NCBI GenBank assembly: GCA_902635795.1
Contig: CACPPH010000004.1
Location: 1-54,756 of the forward strand
Length of the DNA: 54,756 nt
Source of the DNA: an uncultured Pelagibacteraceae bacterium
GTDB taxonomy: Bacteria; Pseudomonadota; Alphaproteobacteria; Pelagibacterales; Pelagibacteraceae
Direction of reading: 5' to 3'
Each line of letters opens with the position of its first letter. Position 1 is the stretch's first letter. Below are positions 9,815 to 17,686 of this stretch, piece by piece. The notes below the pieces were generated by a model that had not been told where the DNA came from, ran no database searches, and saw nothing but the letters and a program-made list of their open reading frames with translations. The position numbers and the translations under genes are program-made.

Positions 9815-9904
9815 TGGCGGAGAGAGAGGGATTCGAACCCTCGAAACGGTTTCCCGTTTACACGCTTTCCAAGCGTGCGCCTTCAACCACTCGGCCACCT
9901 CTCC
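9815..9904 (-). tRNA. tRNA-Ser (anticodon GGA)
   Basis: A 90-base class II tRNA. The 5' acceptor strand GGAGAGG pairs with TCTCTCC, followed by discriminator G and encoded CCA at 9815. The anticodon loop CTTGGAAAG gives GGA, reading UCC and UCU. The long variable arm (AACGG...CCGTTT) and GGTTCGAAT T loop are present. It marks the boundary between the protease islet and the surface-glycan cassette. Confidence 0.96.
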
Positions 9905-9964
9905 AAGTTTAATAAATATTAAAAGTAGTATATAAAACAATATTTAAATAAGTTGAAGGAAAGA

Positions 9965-10975
9965 ATGAATAAGCAAAATCTCATTATTTTGAACAACGAA
10001 AAAGTTTTCAAAGATGGAGATAATTATTTTTGTGAAAATTTAGATCTAAAGATAGTCCCCGAGGGACTTAACAGTTTTTTTAATGTAAAATTTATAGTAA
10101 GAAGCTCAAAAAAAAAGGGGGCTCAAAAATTAAATTTAAAAGATATTAATACAGCATCGAATATTTTTTTATATATTTTTAATGTAATTAAATCTTTTAA
10201 TACTAATTCAAAATATCTTATTATTTCAATAACCCCTTATACATTCTTAGCTTATTTGTTTTTACTTATTTTTAGAAAAAAAGTTTACTTATATTTATGG
10301 AGCGATGGTCACGAGGAATGGGAACATTTAATTGGTAAATGGTCAGTTTGGATTTATAGCTTAATGTATAATATTTGTATTTTAAAATCAGAAATAATTG
10401 TATGTAATAAAAGATTAACCCGCAAAAAATCACATCTTATATCTATTTCAAGGTTAGATGAACAATGGTTTAGTAATATTAAAAAAGTTTCAAGTGATAA
10501 AGCAAATTTTTTATATGTTGGTAGAATAAGTAAAGAAAAAGGAATTTTTAATTTTATTAAAATTTTTGATAAAATGAATTTAAATAGTACTTTGTCAATT
10601 GTAGGTAACACAGAAAAATTTTCTTTAAATAATCCAAAAATTATTAAAATTGGTTACATATCAGATGCTAAATCATTGATAAGAATTTATGATGAGTGTA
10701 ACATTACTATCCTTCCCTCTTACACTGAGGGCTATCCTTACGTTATTGATGAATCTCTATCTAGGTTAAGGCCAGTAATTATATTTGAAGAAATATCTTA
10801 TGTTGTAAACGATAAAGAGGGTATTTATATTTCAAAAAGAAATTCGGATTCCTTAAGACAAACTACTGAGTACATTCTTAAAAATTATACTGCTATTCAG
10901 AGTAAAATGTCAAAAAACACACTGCCAACAAAAAAAAGTATGTTAAAACAAATTTCAGACATCATTATTGTCTAG
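9965..10975 (+). CDS. Glycosyltransferase, GT4-like
   Basis: A 336-residue protein. I start it at the ATG at 9965 because AAGGA at 9956-9960 is a good ribosome site just upstream; an upstream TTG at 9953 would bury that site. The C-terminal half has the GT-B nucleotide-sugar domain, seen in FLYVGRISKEKGI near residue 185 and the E-x7-E motif in EGYPYVIDE near 257. The N-terminal half is poorly conserved, as usual. It is the first gene of a surface-glycan cassette and its start is only 60 bp from the tRNA-Ser 5' end. Donor and acceptor sugars cannot be told. Confidence 0.8.
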   Translation: MNKQNLIILNNEKVFKDGDNYFCENLDLKIVPEGLNSFFNVKFIVRSSKKKGAQKLNLKDINTASNIFLYIFNVIKSFNTNSKYLIISITPYTFLAYLFLLIFRKKVYLYLWSDGHEEWEHLIGKWSVWIYSLMYNICILKSEIIVCNKRLTRKKSHLISISRLDEQWFSNIKKVSSDKANFLYVGRISKEKGIFNFIKIFDKMNLNSTLSIVGNTEKFSLNNPKIIKIGYISDAKSLIRIYDECNITILPSYTEGYPYVIDESLSRLRPVIIFEEISYVVNDKEGIYISKRNSDSLRQTTEYILKNYTAIQSKMSKNTLPTKKSMLKQISDIIIV

Positions 10976-10985
10976 AAGTTTTTAA

Positions 10986-11906
10986 ATGAAAAAAGGAAAA
11001 TATCTTATAACAGGATGCGCTGGATTTATTGGATCTCATCTTACTGAAAAACTTTATAAAAAATATAATTTAATACTTGTAGATGATTTATCCGAAGGGA
11101 AAAAGAGTAAACTGCCTAAAAAATTAAGAAAAAAACTAATTAATAAGAAAATTCAAGATATAAAAAAAATAAATTCAAAAAATATCAAAGGAATTTTTCA
11201 CTTAGCTGCTCAATCATCAGTTCCAGCATCTATTAAAGATTTTTATAAAAGTTCGACTAATAATATTAATAGTACTTTGAAAGTCTTCGAAATAGCTAGA
11301 AATTATTCTATTCCTGTAGTTTATGCATCGTCCTCTGCGATATACGGTAACTTACCAAATGGCAATGATAATAAAAAAAAATTTCAAATATCTTCACCTT
11401 ATGCTCAAGATAAATTATCTTTAGAAGATTATGCTAAACTCTGTTTTGAAATATTTAATATTTCCTCAATTGGATTAAGGTTTTTTAATGTTTACGGCTC
11501 AAAACAAAACGCTAATAGCCCGTATTCTGCAGTAATACCAATATTTATTAATAAAATGAAAAAAAACTTACCAATCACTATAAATGGTGGGTTTCAGACT
11601 AGAGATTTTATATATATTGATGACGTTATAAAAATTCTTTTAATTTCCATGAAAAAAGCACAAGATAAAAAAATTTCAGATAATTTTAATGTTGGAACAG
11701 GACGATCAATTAAAATTAGTCATCTTTACCAAATAATAAAAAAAAGAGTTCCAAATAATTCAAAAATAATAAGAAAAAAATTAGAAAAATTTGATCCAAA
11801 AAAATCAAGCGGAAAATTGGAAAAAATTAAGAAAAATTTAATAGGAAATAAATTTAAATTCACAAGATTAGAGGATGGAATTGATAAAACAATAGAGTCT
11901 AATTAA
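10986..11906 (+). CDS. NAD-dependent nucleotide-sugar epimerase/dehydratase
   Basis: A 306-residue extended SDR protein. The Rossmann glycine motif GCAGFIGSHL is at residue 8, the catalytic serine region is ASSSAIYG near 115, and the YxxxK pair lies in PYAQDKLS near 138. LRFFNVYG and RDFIYIDDV are the standard substrate-domain motifs of UDP-glucose/GlcNAc 4-epimerase and dehydratase relatives. It follows the glycosyltransferase by 10 bp and precedes an FAD oxidoreductase by 4 bp, so it probably supplies or modifies a sugar for the same glycan. The precise reaction is not determined. Composition is extremely rich in Lys, Asn and Ile. Confidence 0.85.
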   Translation: MKKGKYLITGCAGFIGSHLTEKLYKKYNLILVDDLSEGKKSKLPKKLRKKLINKKIQDIKKINSKNIKGIFHLAAQSSVPASIKDFYKSSTNNINSTLKVFEIARNYSIPVVYASSSAIYGNLPNGNDNKKKFQISSPYAQDKLSLEDYAKLCFEIFNISSIGLRFFNVYGSKQNANSPYSAVIPIFINKMKKNLPITINGGFQTRDFIYIDDVIKILLISMKKAQDKKISDNFNVGTGRSIKISHLYQIIKKRVPNNSKIIRKKLEKFDPKKSSGKLEKIKKNLIGNKFKFTRLEDGIDKTIESN

Positions 11907-11910
11907 AAAT

Positions 11911-13158
11911 ATGAAATCGTACGATTGGATAATTGTTGGAGGGGGAGTAGCAGGAGTATCTGTTGCAGAAATTCTAACACGAGAAGGACATAAGGTAGCT
12001 CTGATTGAAAAAAATAAAAAATTAGCTTCAGTAGCAACTAGAGAATTTCATGAGTGGGTGCATACTGGATCACTATACACTTTAGTAAAAGATCAAATGA
12101 AAACTCTAAAGTACATCTTAGGATCTTTGGATGACCTATTGGAATTTTACAGTTGTTATAAAAATATGAATTTAATACCAACTGAGAATGGTCTTAAAAT
12201 TAACCAAAATAAAAATGGTTGGTTTAATGAAAATTTCATTAATTTTAAATATAGATTAAAAAATAGAAAATTTTTGTTAAATTGGATTTATTCAGTTTCT
12301 AGATCAATAGCATTGATAGAGGGAATAAGGAATCACGATTGGCTTAGACGCAGGGCTGGTATAATTGAAAGTGTAACATCCAAATACTATTTTCCAATAA
12401 TAAAAAATTTTTTTAGATTAATTTTATCTAATCAAAAATTTTTAAAACTCAAATCTACAGATTTCACAACAAATTCAAGATATTTATTAAAAGATTTACT
12501 ATCCAATTCAATTAAAAATGGATTAGAGGTATTTACTGAAAATGAACTTATAAATTTTGAAAGTAAAAATGGAAAAATTCAAGCTAGGTGCAAAAAGGGT
12601 CAAATAATCTCAGACAAAATAGTTTTATGTGTAGGTGGAAGTATTGAAAAATTTACTAAAATTAAAATAAAAAAAACTTTAGCTCCTATAGCGGTAGTTA
12701 AAAATGTCCCAGTTGAGACTGAATCGTTTGTAGAGTTAGACTATTTTAAAAAAAAATGTATAAATATTATTACGAAAGGTTCCACCTATGGTATGATTGG
12801 GGGTATAAGTTTATCAAATCAAGAAGAGGTGGAGGATTATTTTGATTATATGATAAATGAACATAAGAAAGCAAATCCAAGTATTGAAATTTTAGAAAAA
12901 TATGTTGGAGTAAAAAATGAGATAATTTCTAAGGGAGAAAGTAGAAATTATATTTTTCATATCAATCAAGAATTAGGTAAAGAGAATGTATGGTCAATAA
13001 TACCAGGAAAATTTACTCTTGCATTTAGTATTGCGCCTGAATTTTACAGATTAGTATACAAAAAAAATCCAAGAAAATTTTTTGATACTTCAGATAATGA
13101 AAATGATACAAATTTTATAGATGAAACAGTTTGGGGAGAAATTCAAAACAAAAGTTAA
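11911..13158 (+). CDS. FAD-dependent oxidoreductase, DAO family
   Basis: A 415-residue protein with an N-terminal FAD-binding motif IIVGGGVAGVSVAE near residue 7 and a second FAD segment IVLCVGGSIEKF near 235. The fold order matches the D-amino-acid oxidase / L-2-hydroxyglutarate dehydrogenase superfamily. The substrate is unknown. Position is informative: it is 4 bp after an epimerase and 3 bp before a DegT-type aminotransferase, so it could make the keto group that the aminotransferase uses. DAO enzymes are unusual in sugar-nucleotide pathways, so this is an inference from context only. Confidence 0.75.
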   Translation: MKSYDWIIVGGGVAGVSVAEILTREGHKVALIEKNKKLASVATREFHEWVHTGSLYTLVKDQMKTLKYILGSLDDLLEFYSCYKNMNLIPTENGLKINQNKNGWFNENFINFKYRLKNRKFLLNWIYSVSRSIALIEGIRNHDWLRRRAGIIESVTSKYYFPIIKNFFRLILSNQKFLKLKSTDFTTNSRYLLKDLLSNSIKNGLEVFTENELINFESKNGKIQARCKKGQIISDKIVLCVGGSIEKFTKIKIKKTLAPIAVVKNVPVETESFVELDYFKKKCINIITKGSTYGMIGGISLSNQEEVEDYFDYMINEHKKANPSIEILEKYVGVKNEIISKGESRNYIFHINQELGKENVWSIIPGKFTLAFSIAPEFYRLVYKKNPRKFFDTSDNENDTNFIDETVWGEIQNKS

Positions 13159-13161
13159 ATT

Positions 13162-14205
13162 ATGTCTACAATTAAAATACCTAAAGACTCAATTAATTTT
13201 TTTAAAAGTAAGCAGGACGAAATTTTTAATTCTGGAAACTTAGCTGAGGGACCTTGGAATAAAAAACTTTCAGAGGAAATTAAAACGATCTCAGGTTCAA
13301 GCAACGCGGTATCAGTAAATTCAAATGGAAGTGGACTGGTTGCAATTTTATTAATTTTCAAAAATTATTTTGGTCGAGAGGATATAATGATTCAATCAAA
13401 TACTATGTATGGAGTAAAAACTATTGTAGGCACCGCAGGGTATAATCTTGTAAATTATATCGATTGTAAAATACAGACTTTGATGCCAGGTATAGAGGAA
13501 GTTAAAAAAGCAATAGAGAATTATAAAGGTGATAAAAATAAACTCGTAATAATGCTTAGTGATATAGGTGGGATCATTAACCCAGACATTGAAAAAATAT
13601 CTTCATTTCTAAAAACGAACAATATTCTTTTACTTGAAGATGCTGCACATAGTTTTGGGGCTAAACTAAATAATAAATTTGCTGGAACTTTTGGGGACGC
13701 TGGAGTGTATTCCTATTATTCTACCAAAGCTATATTTGCGGGTGAGGGAGGTGTAGCTGTTACCAACAACAATGAATTAGGATTAATGCTTCAAGATTTT
13801 ATCGCATATGACAGATTCAAACAAAAAATGCCTATTGGTTGTAATATTAGATTATCAGAATTGCAGGCTTTAATGATTTATTCTGTAGTACGAAATTATA
13901 AAAACATTATTTTAAACAAAAGTGAAATTGCAGAAAAATATATTGAATTTTGTAAAAAGAATGAGATAGATTTTATCAATCAAACGGATAATAATAATTT
14001 TGGTAATTATTACAAATTTACAATTATATCCTCTGAAAAAAAAGTTTCTGATAAATACCCTAAAATTCAAACTACAACATCCAAAGTTTATGACTACGCA
14101 CTTGGAAATAATAAAGATATTCCATCCAAACATTTATGCCTGCCAATTTGGTACGGTTTGGAGGAACCAGTCATTAATAAAGTTTTAAGTGAGCTTCAAA
14201 GATAA
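13162..14205 (+). CDS. DegT/DnrJ/EryC1/StrS-family sugar aminotransferase
   Basis: A 347-residue PLP enzyme. The cofactor-binding EDAAHSFGAK near residue 155 and the Schiff-base lysine region YYSTKAIFAGEGG near 187 are those of DegT-family aminotransferases, which add an amino group to a keto-sugar nucleotide. The final residues (HLCLPIWYGLE) keep the family's C-terminal arm. The tail overlaps the convergent FkbM gene by 10 bp. Some relatives act on non-sugar ketones, so sugar use is likely but not proved; the adjacent FAD oxidoreductase could provide the ketone. Confidence 0.85.
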   Translation: MSTIKIPKDSINFFKSKQDEIFNSGNLAEGPWNKKLSEEIKTISGSSNAVSVNSNGSGLVAILLIFKNYFGREDIMIQSNTMYGVKTIVGTAGYNLVNYIDCKIQTLMPGIEEVKKAIENYKGDKNKLVIMLSDIGGIINPDIEKISSFLKTNNILLLEDAAHSFGAKLNNKFAGTFGDAGVYSYYSTKAIFAGEGGVAVTNNNELGLMLQDFIAYDRFKQKMPIGCNIRLSELQALMIYSVVRNYKNIILNKSEIAEKYIEFCKKNEIDFINQTDNNNFGNYYKFTIISSEKKVSDKYPKIQTTTSKVYDYALGNNKDIPSKHLCLPIWYGLEEPVINKVLSELQR

Positions 14206-15083
14206 TTTATAAAGCTTTTATAAAACCTCGAGTCTTTTCTAATAGCAAATAAATCACTTGATGTCTCACGAGGTGTATAATTGATCACTTTGCCGTCAAC
14301 TATTGCATAAAGTTCATACTTGAAATCTTTTAAAAATTTTAAGATTTCTTTTTTTTTTCTTGTCATTTCACATAAAAAAATTGGTTTAAATTTTCTAATA
14401 GTTTTTTTAGATTTCATCAAAATTTCATATTCAGCTCCCTCAGAGTCTATTTTTATAAAATCAACAATGTTTAATTTCTTTTGATTTATAATTAAATTAT
14501 CTATAGTGAATGATTTTACTTTTAATTTTTTTTTTATTTTCTTATCTGCAAAATACACATCTCTTGCTAATGAATAATAACCATGCTCATCGTTTACTCT
14601 ATATAAGTCCTGTTGAGTATCTTTATTTGAAATAACTCCTTTTATAAGCTGAATTTTTTTTGAATTAACTCTATTTAATCTTAAAATTTCCTTAAAATCT
14701 CTAATAGCTTCGTCTAATGGCTCAATAGAAATTCCTTTCACATTTTTATTTAGAGAAATTAAATACATCGAAAAGAAACCTCTAGAGCATCCAATATCAA
14801 TAAAATTAAATTTATCATTAAAAATTTTTTGACCAATTTTGAAAAAAGGGTCATATCCCTCTCTCAAAATATACTGACCCCTTCCGCCTAAACCAGATTT
14901 TGGATAATTCTTAAAAGTGTATACAAATAAAGAATTACCAAAGTTAATCTTATATTTAAAAGATATATTCAATAAAGATGAGAAAAATATAATCAGAACT
15001 CTGTAAATTATTTTAAAGGGCTGATTATAAAATTCTTGCGATTTTAAAATGAGGCTTAATTTAATTAAATTACTTTTTAACAT
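14196..15083 (-). CDS. FkbM-family methyltransferase
   Basis: A 295-residue SAM-dependent methyltransferase. The SAM-binding motif is FIDIGCSRGFFSMYL near residue 103, and FIKIDSEGAEYEIL near 217 is the hallmark of the FkbM family. The family O-methylates sugars or polyketides. It is the only leftward gene in the glycan cassette, converging on the aminotransferase with a 10-bp overlap and diverging from the next methyltransferase with a 54-bp gap that must hold two promoters. The first 60 residues are not conserved. Confidence 0.85.
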   Translation of the reverse strand: MLKSNLIKLSLILKSQEFYNQPFKIIYRVLIIFFSSLLNISFKYKINFGNSLFVYTFKNYPKSGLGGRGQYILREGYDPFFKIGQKIFNDKFNFIDIGCSRGFFSMYLISLNKNVKGISIEPLDEAIRDFKEILRLNRVNSKKIQLIKGVISNKDTQQDLYRVNDEHGYYSLARDVYFADKKIKKKLKVKSFTIDNLIINQKKLNIVDFIKIDSEGAEYEILMKSKKTIRKFKPIFLCEMTRKKKEILKFLKDFKYELYAIVDGKVINYTPRETSSDLFAIRKDSRFYKSFINYL

Positions 15084-15137
15084 AAATAATAATTATATCT
15101 AAATTAAAAAAACTGCTATAATAATGTTTTTTTAATT

Positions 15138-15875
15138 ATGCTTGAAAAACATCATTTAGATTATTTTAATTTAGGAAAAAAAGAAAATGAGAAATTTTGG
15201 AGAAGGTTGGATGAAAAACCTGACTTTAAGGGTAAAACAGTTTTAGATTTTGGTTGCGGACATGGGGCTCTTGCTATTGAAATAGCAAAACAAGGTGCAA
15301 AAAAAGTAGTGGGTATAGATCTTGAAAAAGATTATATAAGATTTGCTAATGAAAACTTAGAAATAAACTATCCCTCATTAAAAAATATTATTGAATTCCA
15401 TAATATTGATTTACTTAAAAATGAAAAATTTGATAAGTTCGATTTTATCGTTTCTAAAGATACGTTTGAGCATACTCAAGATTTAAACTCTGTGGTGGCT
15501 AAATTTTATGATTTGCTCGATCAAAATGGAAAAGTATATTTAGGATTTGGCCCCCTTTATAATTTTTACAATGGTGATCACGGATGGACAAAATCTTACT
15601 TGCCTTGGTTTCATTTAATAATTCCTGAAAAGCTAAATATTAAAAGGCATAATCTGAAAAATAAAAGAAAAATTAATAAAATCGAAGATTTGGGTTTAAG
15701 TAAGTACTCTTATAAACAATATGTTGATTTATTCAAAAATTCAGAATTCAAAGTTTCCTATTTTAAAATAAATTTATCTGATCATCCTGTAGCTTTTATT
15801 TTTAACGTCTTAAGAAAAATAAAATTTTTAAGTGAATTTTTTACTTTTAACATTTATTGTATTTTAGTAAAATAA
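15138..15875 (+). CDS. Class I SAM-dependent methyltransferase
   Basis: A 245-residue protein with motif I VLDFGCGHGALAIEIA near residue 35, motif II GIDLEKDYI, and the post-motif FVSKDTFEH. The rest, with HGWTKSYLPWFHL, looks like the Methyltransf_11/25 group often found in glycan or quinone clusters. Substrate unknown. It ends two bases before the stop of the convergent lepA and closes the glycan cassette on this side. Confidence 0.8.
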   Translation: MLEKHHLDYFNLGKKENEKFWRRLDEKPDFKGKTVLDFGCGHGALAIEIAKQGAKKVVGIDLEKDYIRFANENLEINYPSLKNIIEFHNIDLLKNEKFDKFDFIVSKDTFEHTQDLNSVVAKFYDLLDQNGKVYLGFGPLYNFYNGDHGWTKSYLPWFHLIIPEKLNIKRHNLKNKRKINKIEDLGLSKYSYKQYVDLFKNSEFKVSYFKINLSDHPVAFIFNVLRKIKFLSEFFTFNIYCILVK

Positions 15876-15877
15876 AC

Positions 15878-17686
15878 TTACGTATCTTTATTTATTTTAA
15901 GTACTCCAATAAATGCCTCTTGCGGTATTTCAACTTTGCCAAATTGTTTAGATCTAGCCTTGCCTTTTTTTTGTTTATCTAGAAGTTTTCTTTTTCGATC
16001 TGTCGCCCCTCCTCCATGAATTTTTGTTAGTACGTCTTTTTTGAAACCCTTAATGGACTCTCTTGCTACAATTTTTCCTCCAATAGCTGCTTGGACGGGT
16101 ATCATAAAATTATGTCTTGGTATTAAATCTTTAAGTTTTTCACAGACTTGTCTTCCAGTTTTTTGAGCAAAATCCTTATGAATTATCATTGCTAAAGCGT
16201 CAACAGGTTCTGAATTTACTAAAATACCTAATTTTACTAGATCTCCCTCTCTATAACCAGAAATTTCATAATCAAAGCTTGCATAGCCGCTAGATACAGA
16301 CTTTAATCTATCATTAAAATCAAACACAACTTCATTAAGTGGTAAATCATATGATAATACTGCCCTGCTTCCAGTGTAAGATAAATTAGTTTGGATACCT
16401 CTCTTATCTTGGCAAATCTTTATAATCGAACCTAAATACTCATCTGGAGTAATAATAGTAGATTTAATCCAGGGTTCTTCAATTTTTTCAATCTGAGATG
16501 GGTCTGGCATGTTTGATGGATTTTGTAAATCCAAAATTTTACTTGTAGTCGTATGAACTTTATAAATAACTCCCGGAGTAGTAGTTATCAAACTTACATC
16601 AAATTCTCTTTCAAGCCTTTCTGTTATTATCTCAAGATGTAAAAGACCTAAAAAACCACATCTAAACCCAAGACCTAATGCACTTGAAGACTCGGGTTCA
16701 TAAGAAAAACTTGCATCATTTAATCTAAGTTTAGCTAAACCATCTTTTAATTTTTGGTACTCTGAGCTATCTACTGGAAATAAACCACAAAATACAACTG
16801 GCTTACTCGGTTTAAAACCAGGTAGAGGATCATTAATTGGATCATTAGCATCGCATATCGTATCTCCAACTTTTGTTTCTAACAGAGATTTAATACCAGT
16901 GATTATAAAGCCAATTTCTCCAGAGTTTAGTTCATCCACATCAGTCGGTTTAGGGGTAAAGACTCCTACTTTTTCTAATAAATGTTCTTGATTATTAGAC
17001 ATTAATTTTATCTTCATACCTTTTCTTAATTTACCATTTATAACCCTAACTAGAATAACCACTCCTAGATAGCTGTCATACCAACTGTCCACTAATAAAC
17101 ATTTAAGTTTATCATTCAAAATACCTTTTGGGGCTGGTAACTTATTTATTATTGCCTCTAAAATGTCATCAATACCTTCACCAGTTTTTCCTGAACAAGG
17201 TATCGCATTTATAGTTTCAATTCCGACTACGTCTTCTATTTCTTTTTTTGTTTTTTCTATGTCAGATGCAGGTAAATCAATTTTATTTAAAATGGGAATT
17301 ACTTCATGATTAATCTCAAGTGCTTGATATACATTAGCTAAAGTTTGAGCTTCCACTCCTTGAGTACTATCAACTATCAAAAGTGAGCCTTCGCAAGCCG
17401 ATAATGATCTGCTTACTTCATATCCAAAATCTACGTGTCCAGGTGTATCGATTATATTAAGTTTGTAACTTTGACCGTCTTTGCTTTTGTAATTAAGTTT
17501 CACTGTTTGAGCTTTAATTGTAATACCTCGCTCTCTTTCTATATCCATTGAATCTAAGACTTGTTGTTTCATCTCACGGTCTGTCAGACCTCCGCACTTA
17601 TGGATTATTCTATCTGCAATTGTAGATTTACCGTGATCAATATGCGCAATTATAGAAAAATTACGTATTCTTTTTATATCTGACAT
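15878..17686 (-). CDS. lepA: Elongation factor 4 (LepA)
   Basis: A complete 602-residue translational GTPase that back-translocates or remodels stalled ribosomes. G1 is AHIDHGKST at residue 14, G3 [16 protein letters not shown] near 80, and G4 NKIDLP near 135. The C-terminal LepA-specific domain ends with the [22 protein letters not shown] segment. The start overlaps the pheT stop by one base (TAATG at 17684-17688), so it is probably translationally coupled to pheT. LepA at the end of a thrS-infC-pheST operon is not the usual placement. Confidence 0.97.
   Translation of the reverse strand: MSDIKRIRNFSIIAHIDHGKSTIADRIIHKCGGLTDREMKQQVLDSMDIERERGITIKAQTVKLNYKSKDGQSYKLNIIDTPGHVDFGYEVSRSLSACEGSLLIVDSTQGVEAQTLANVYQALEINHEVIPILNKIDLPASDIEKTKKEIEDVVGIETINAIPCSGKTGEGIDDILEAIINKLPAPKGILNDKLKCLLVDSWYDSYLGVVILVRVINGKLRKGMKIKLMSNNQEHLLEKVGVFTPKPTDVDELNSGEIGFIITGIKSLLETKVGDTICDANDPINDPLPGFKPSKPVVFCGLFPVDSSEYQKLKDGLAKLRLNDASFSYEPESSSALGLGFRCGFLGLLHLEIITERLEREFDVSLITTTPGVIYKVHTTTSKILDLQNPSNMPDPSQIEKIEEPWIKSTIITPDEYLGSIIKICQDKRGIQTNLSYTGSRAVLSYDLPLNEVVFDFNDRLKSVSSGYASFDYEISGYREGDLVKLGILVNSEPVDALAMIIHKDFAQKTGRQVCEKLKDLIPRHNFMIPVQAAIGGKIVARESIKGFKKDVLTKIHGGGATDRKRKLLDKQKKGKARSKQFGKVEIPQEAFIGVLKINKDT

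Larger units (their letters stand above)
8555..9904 (-). mobile_element. Putative tRNA-Ser islet bounded by 74-76 bp direct repeats
   Basis: Bases 8555-8630 repeat 9813-9888 with a single difference (8564 against 9822). The repeat is the 3' part of tRNA-Ser including CCA. The intact tRNA is at the right end and its 3' end faces inward, so the unit reads tRNA, cargo, partial tRNA, the usual layout of an element integrated at a tRNA 3' end. The cargo of about 1.2 kb is one protease gene. No integrase is present, so the element would be decayed, moved in trans, or produced by tandem duplication followed by decay. Confidence 0.45.

Noticed and set aside
9767-9940. N-terminal extension of the protease to 9940
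   Set aside because: It passes through the intact tRNA-Ser, and the lipoprotein signal starts at the ATG at 9766.
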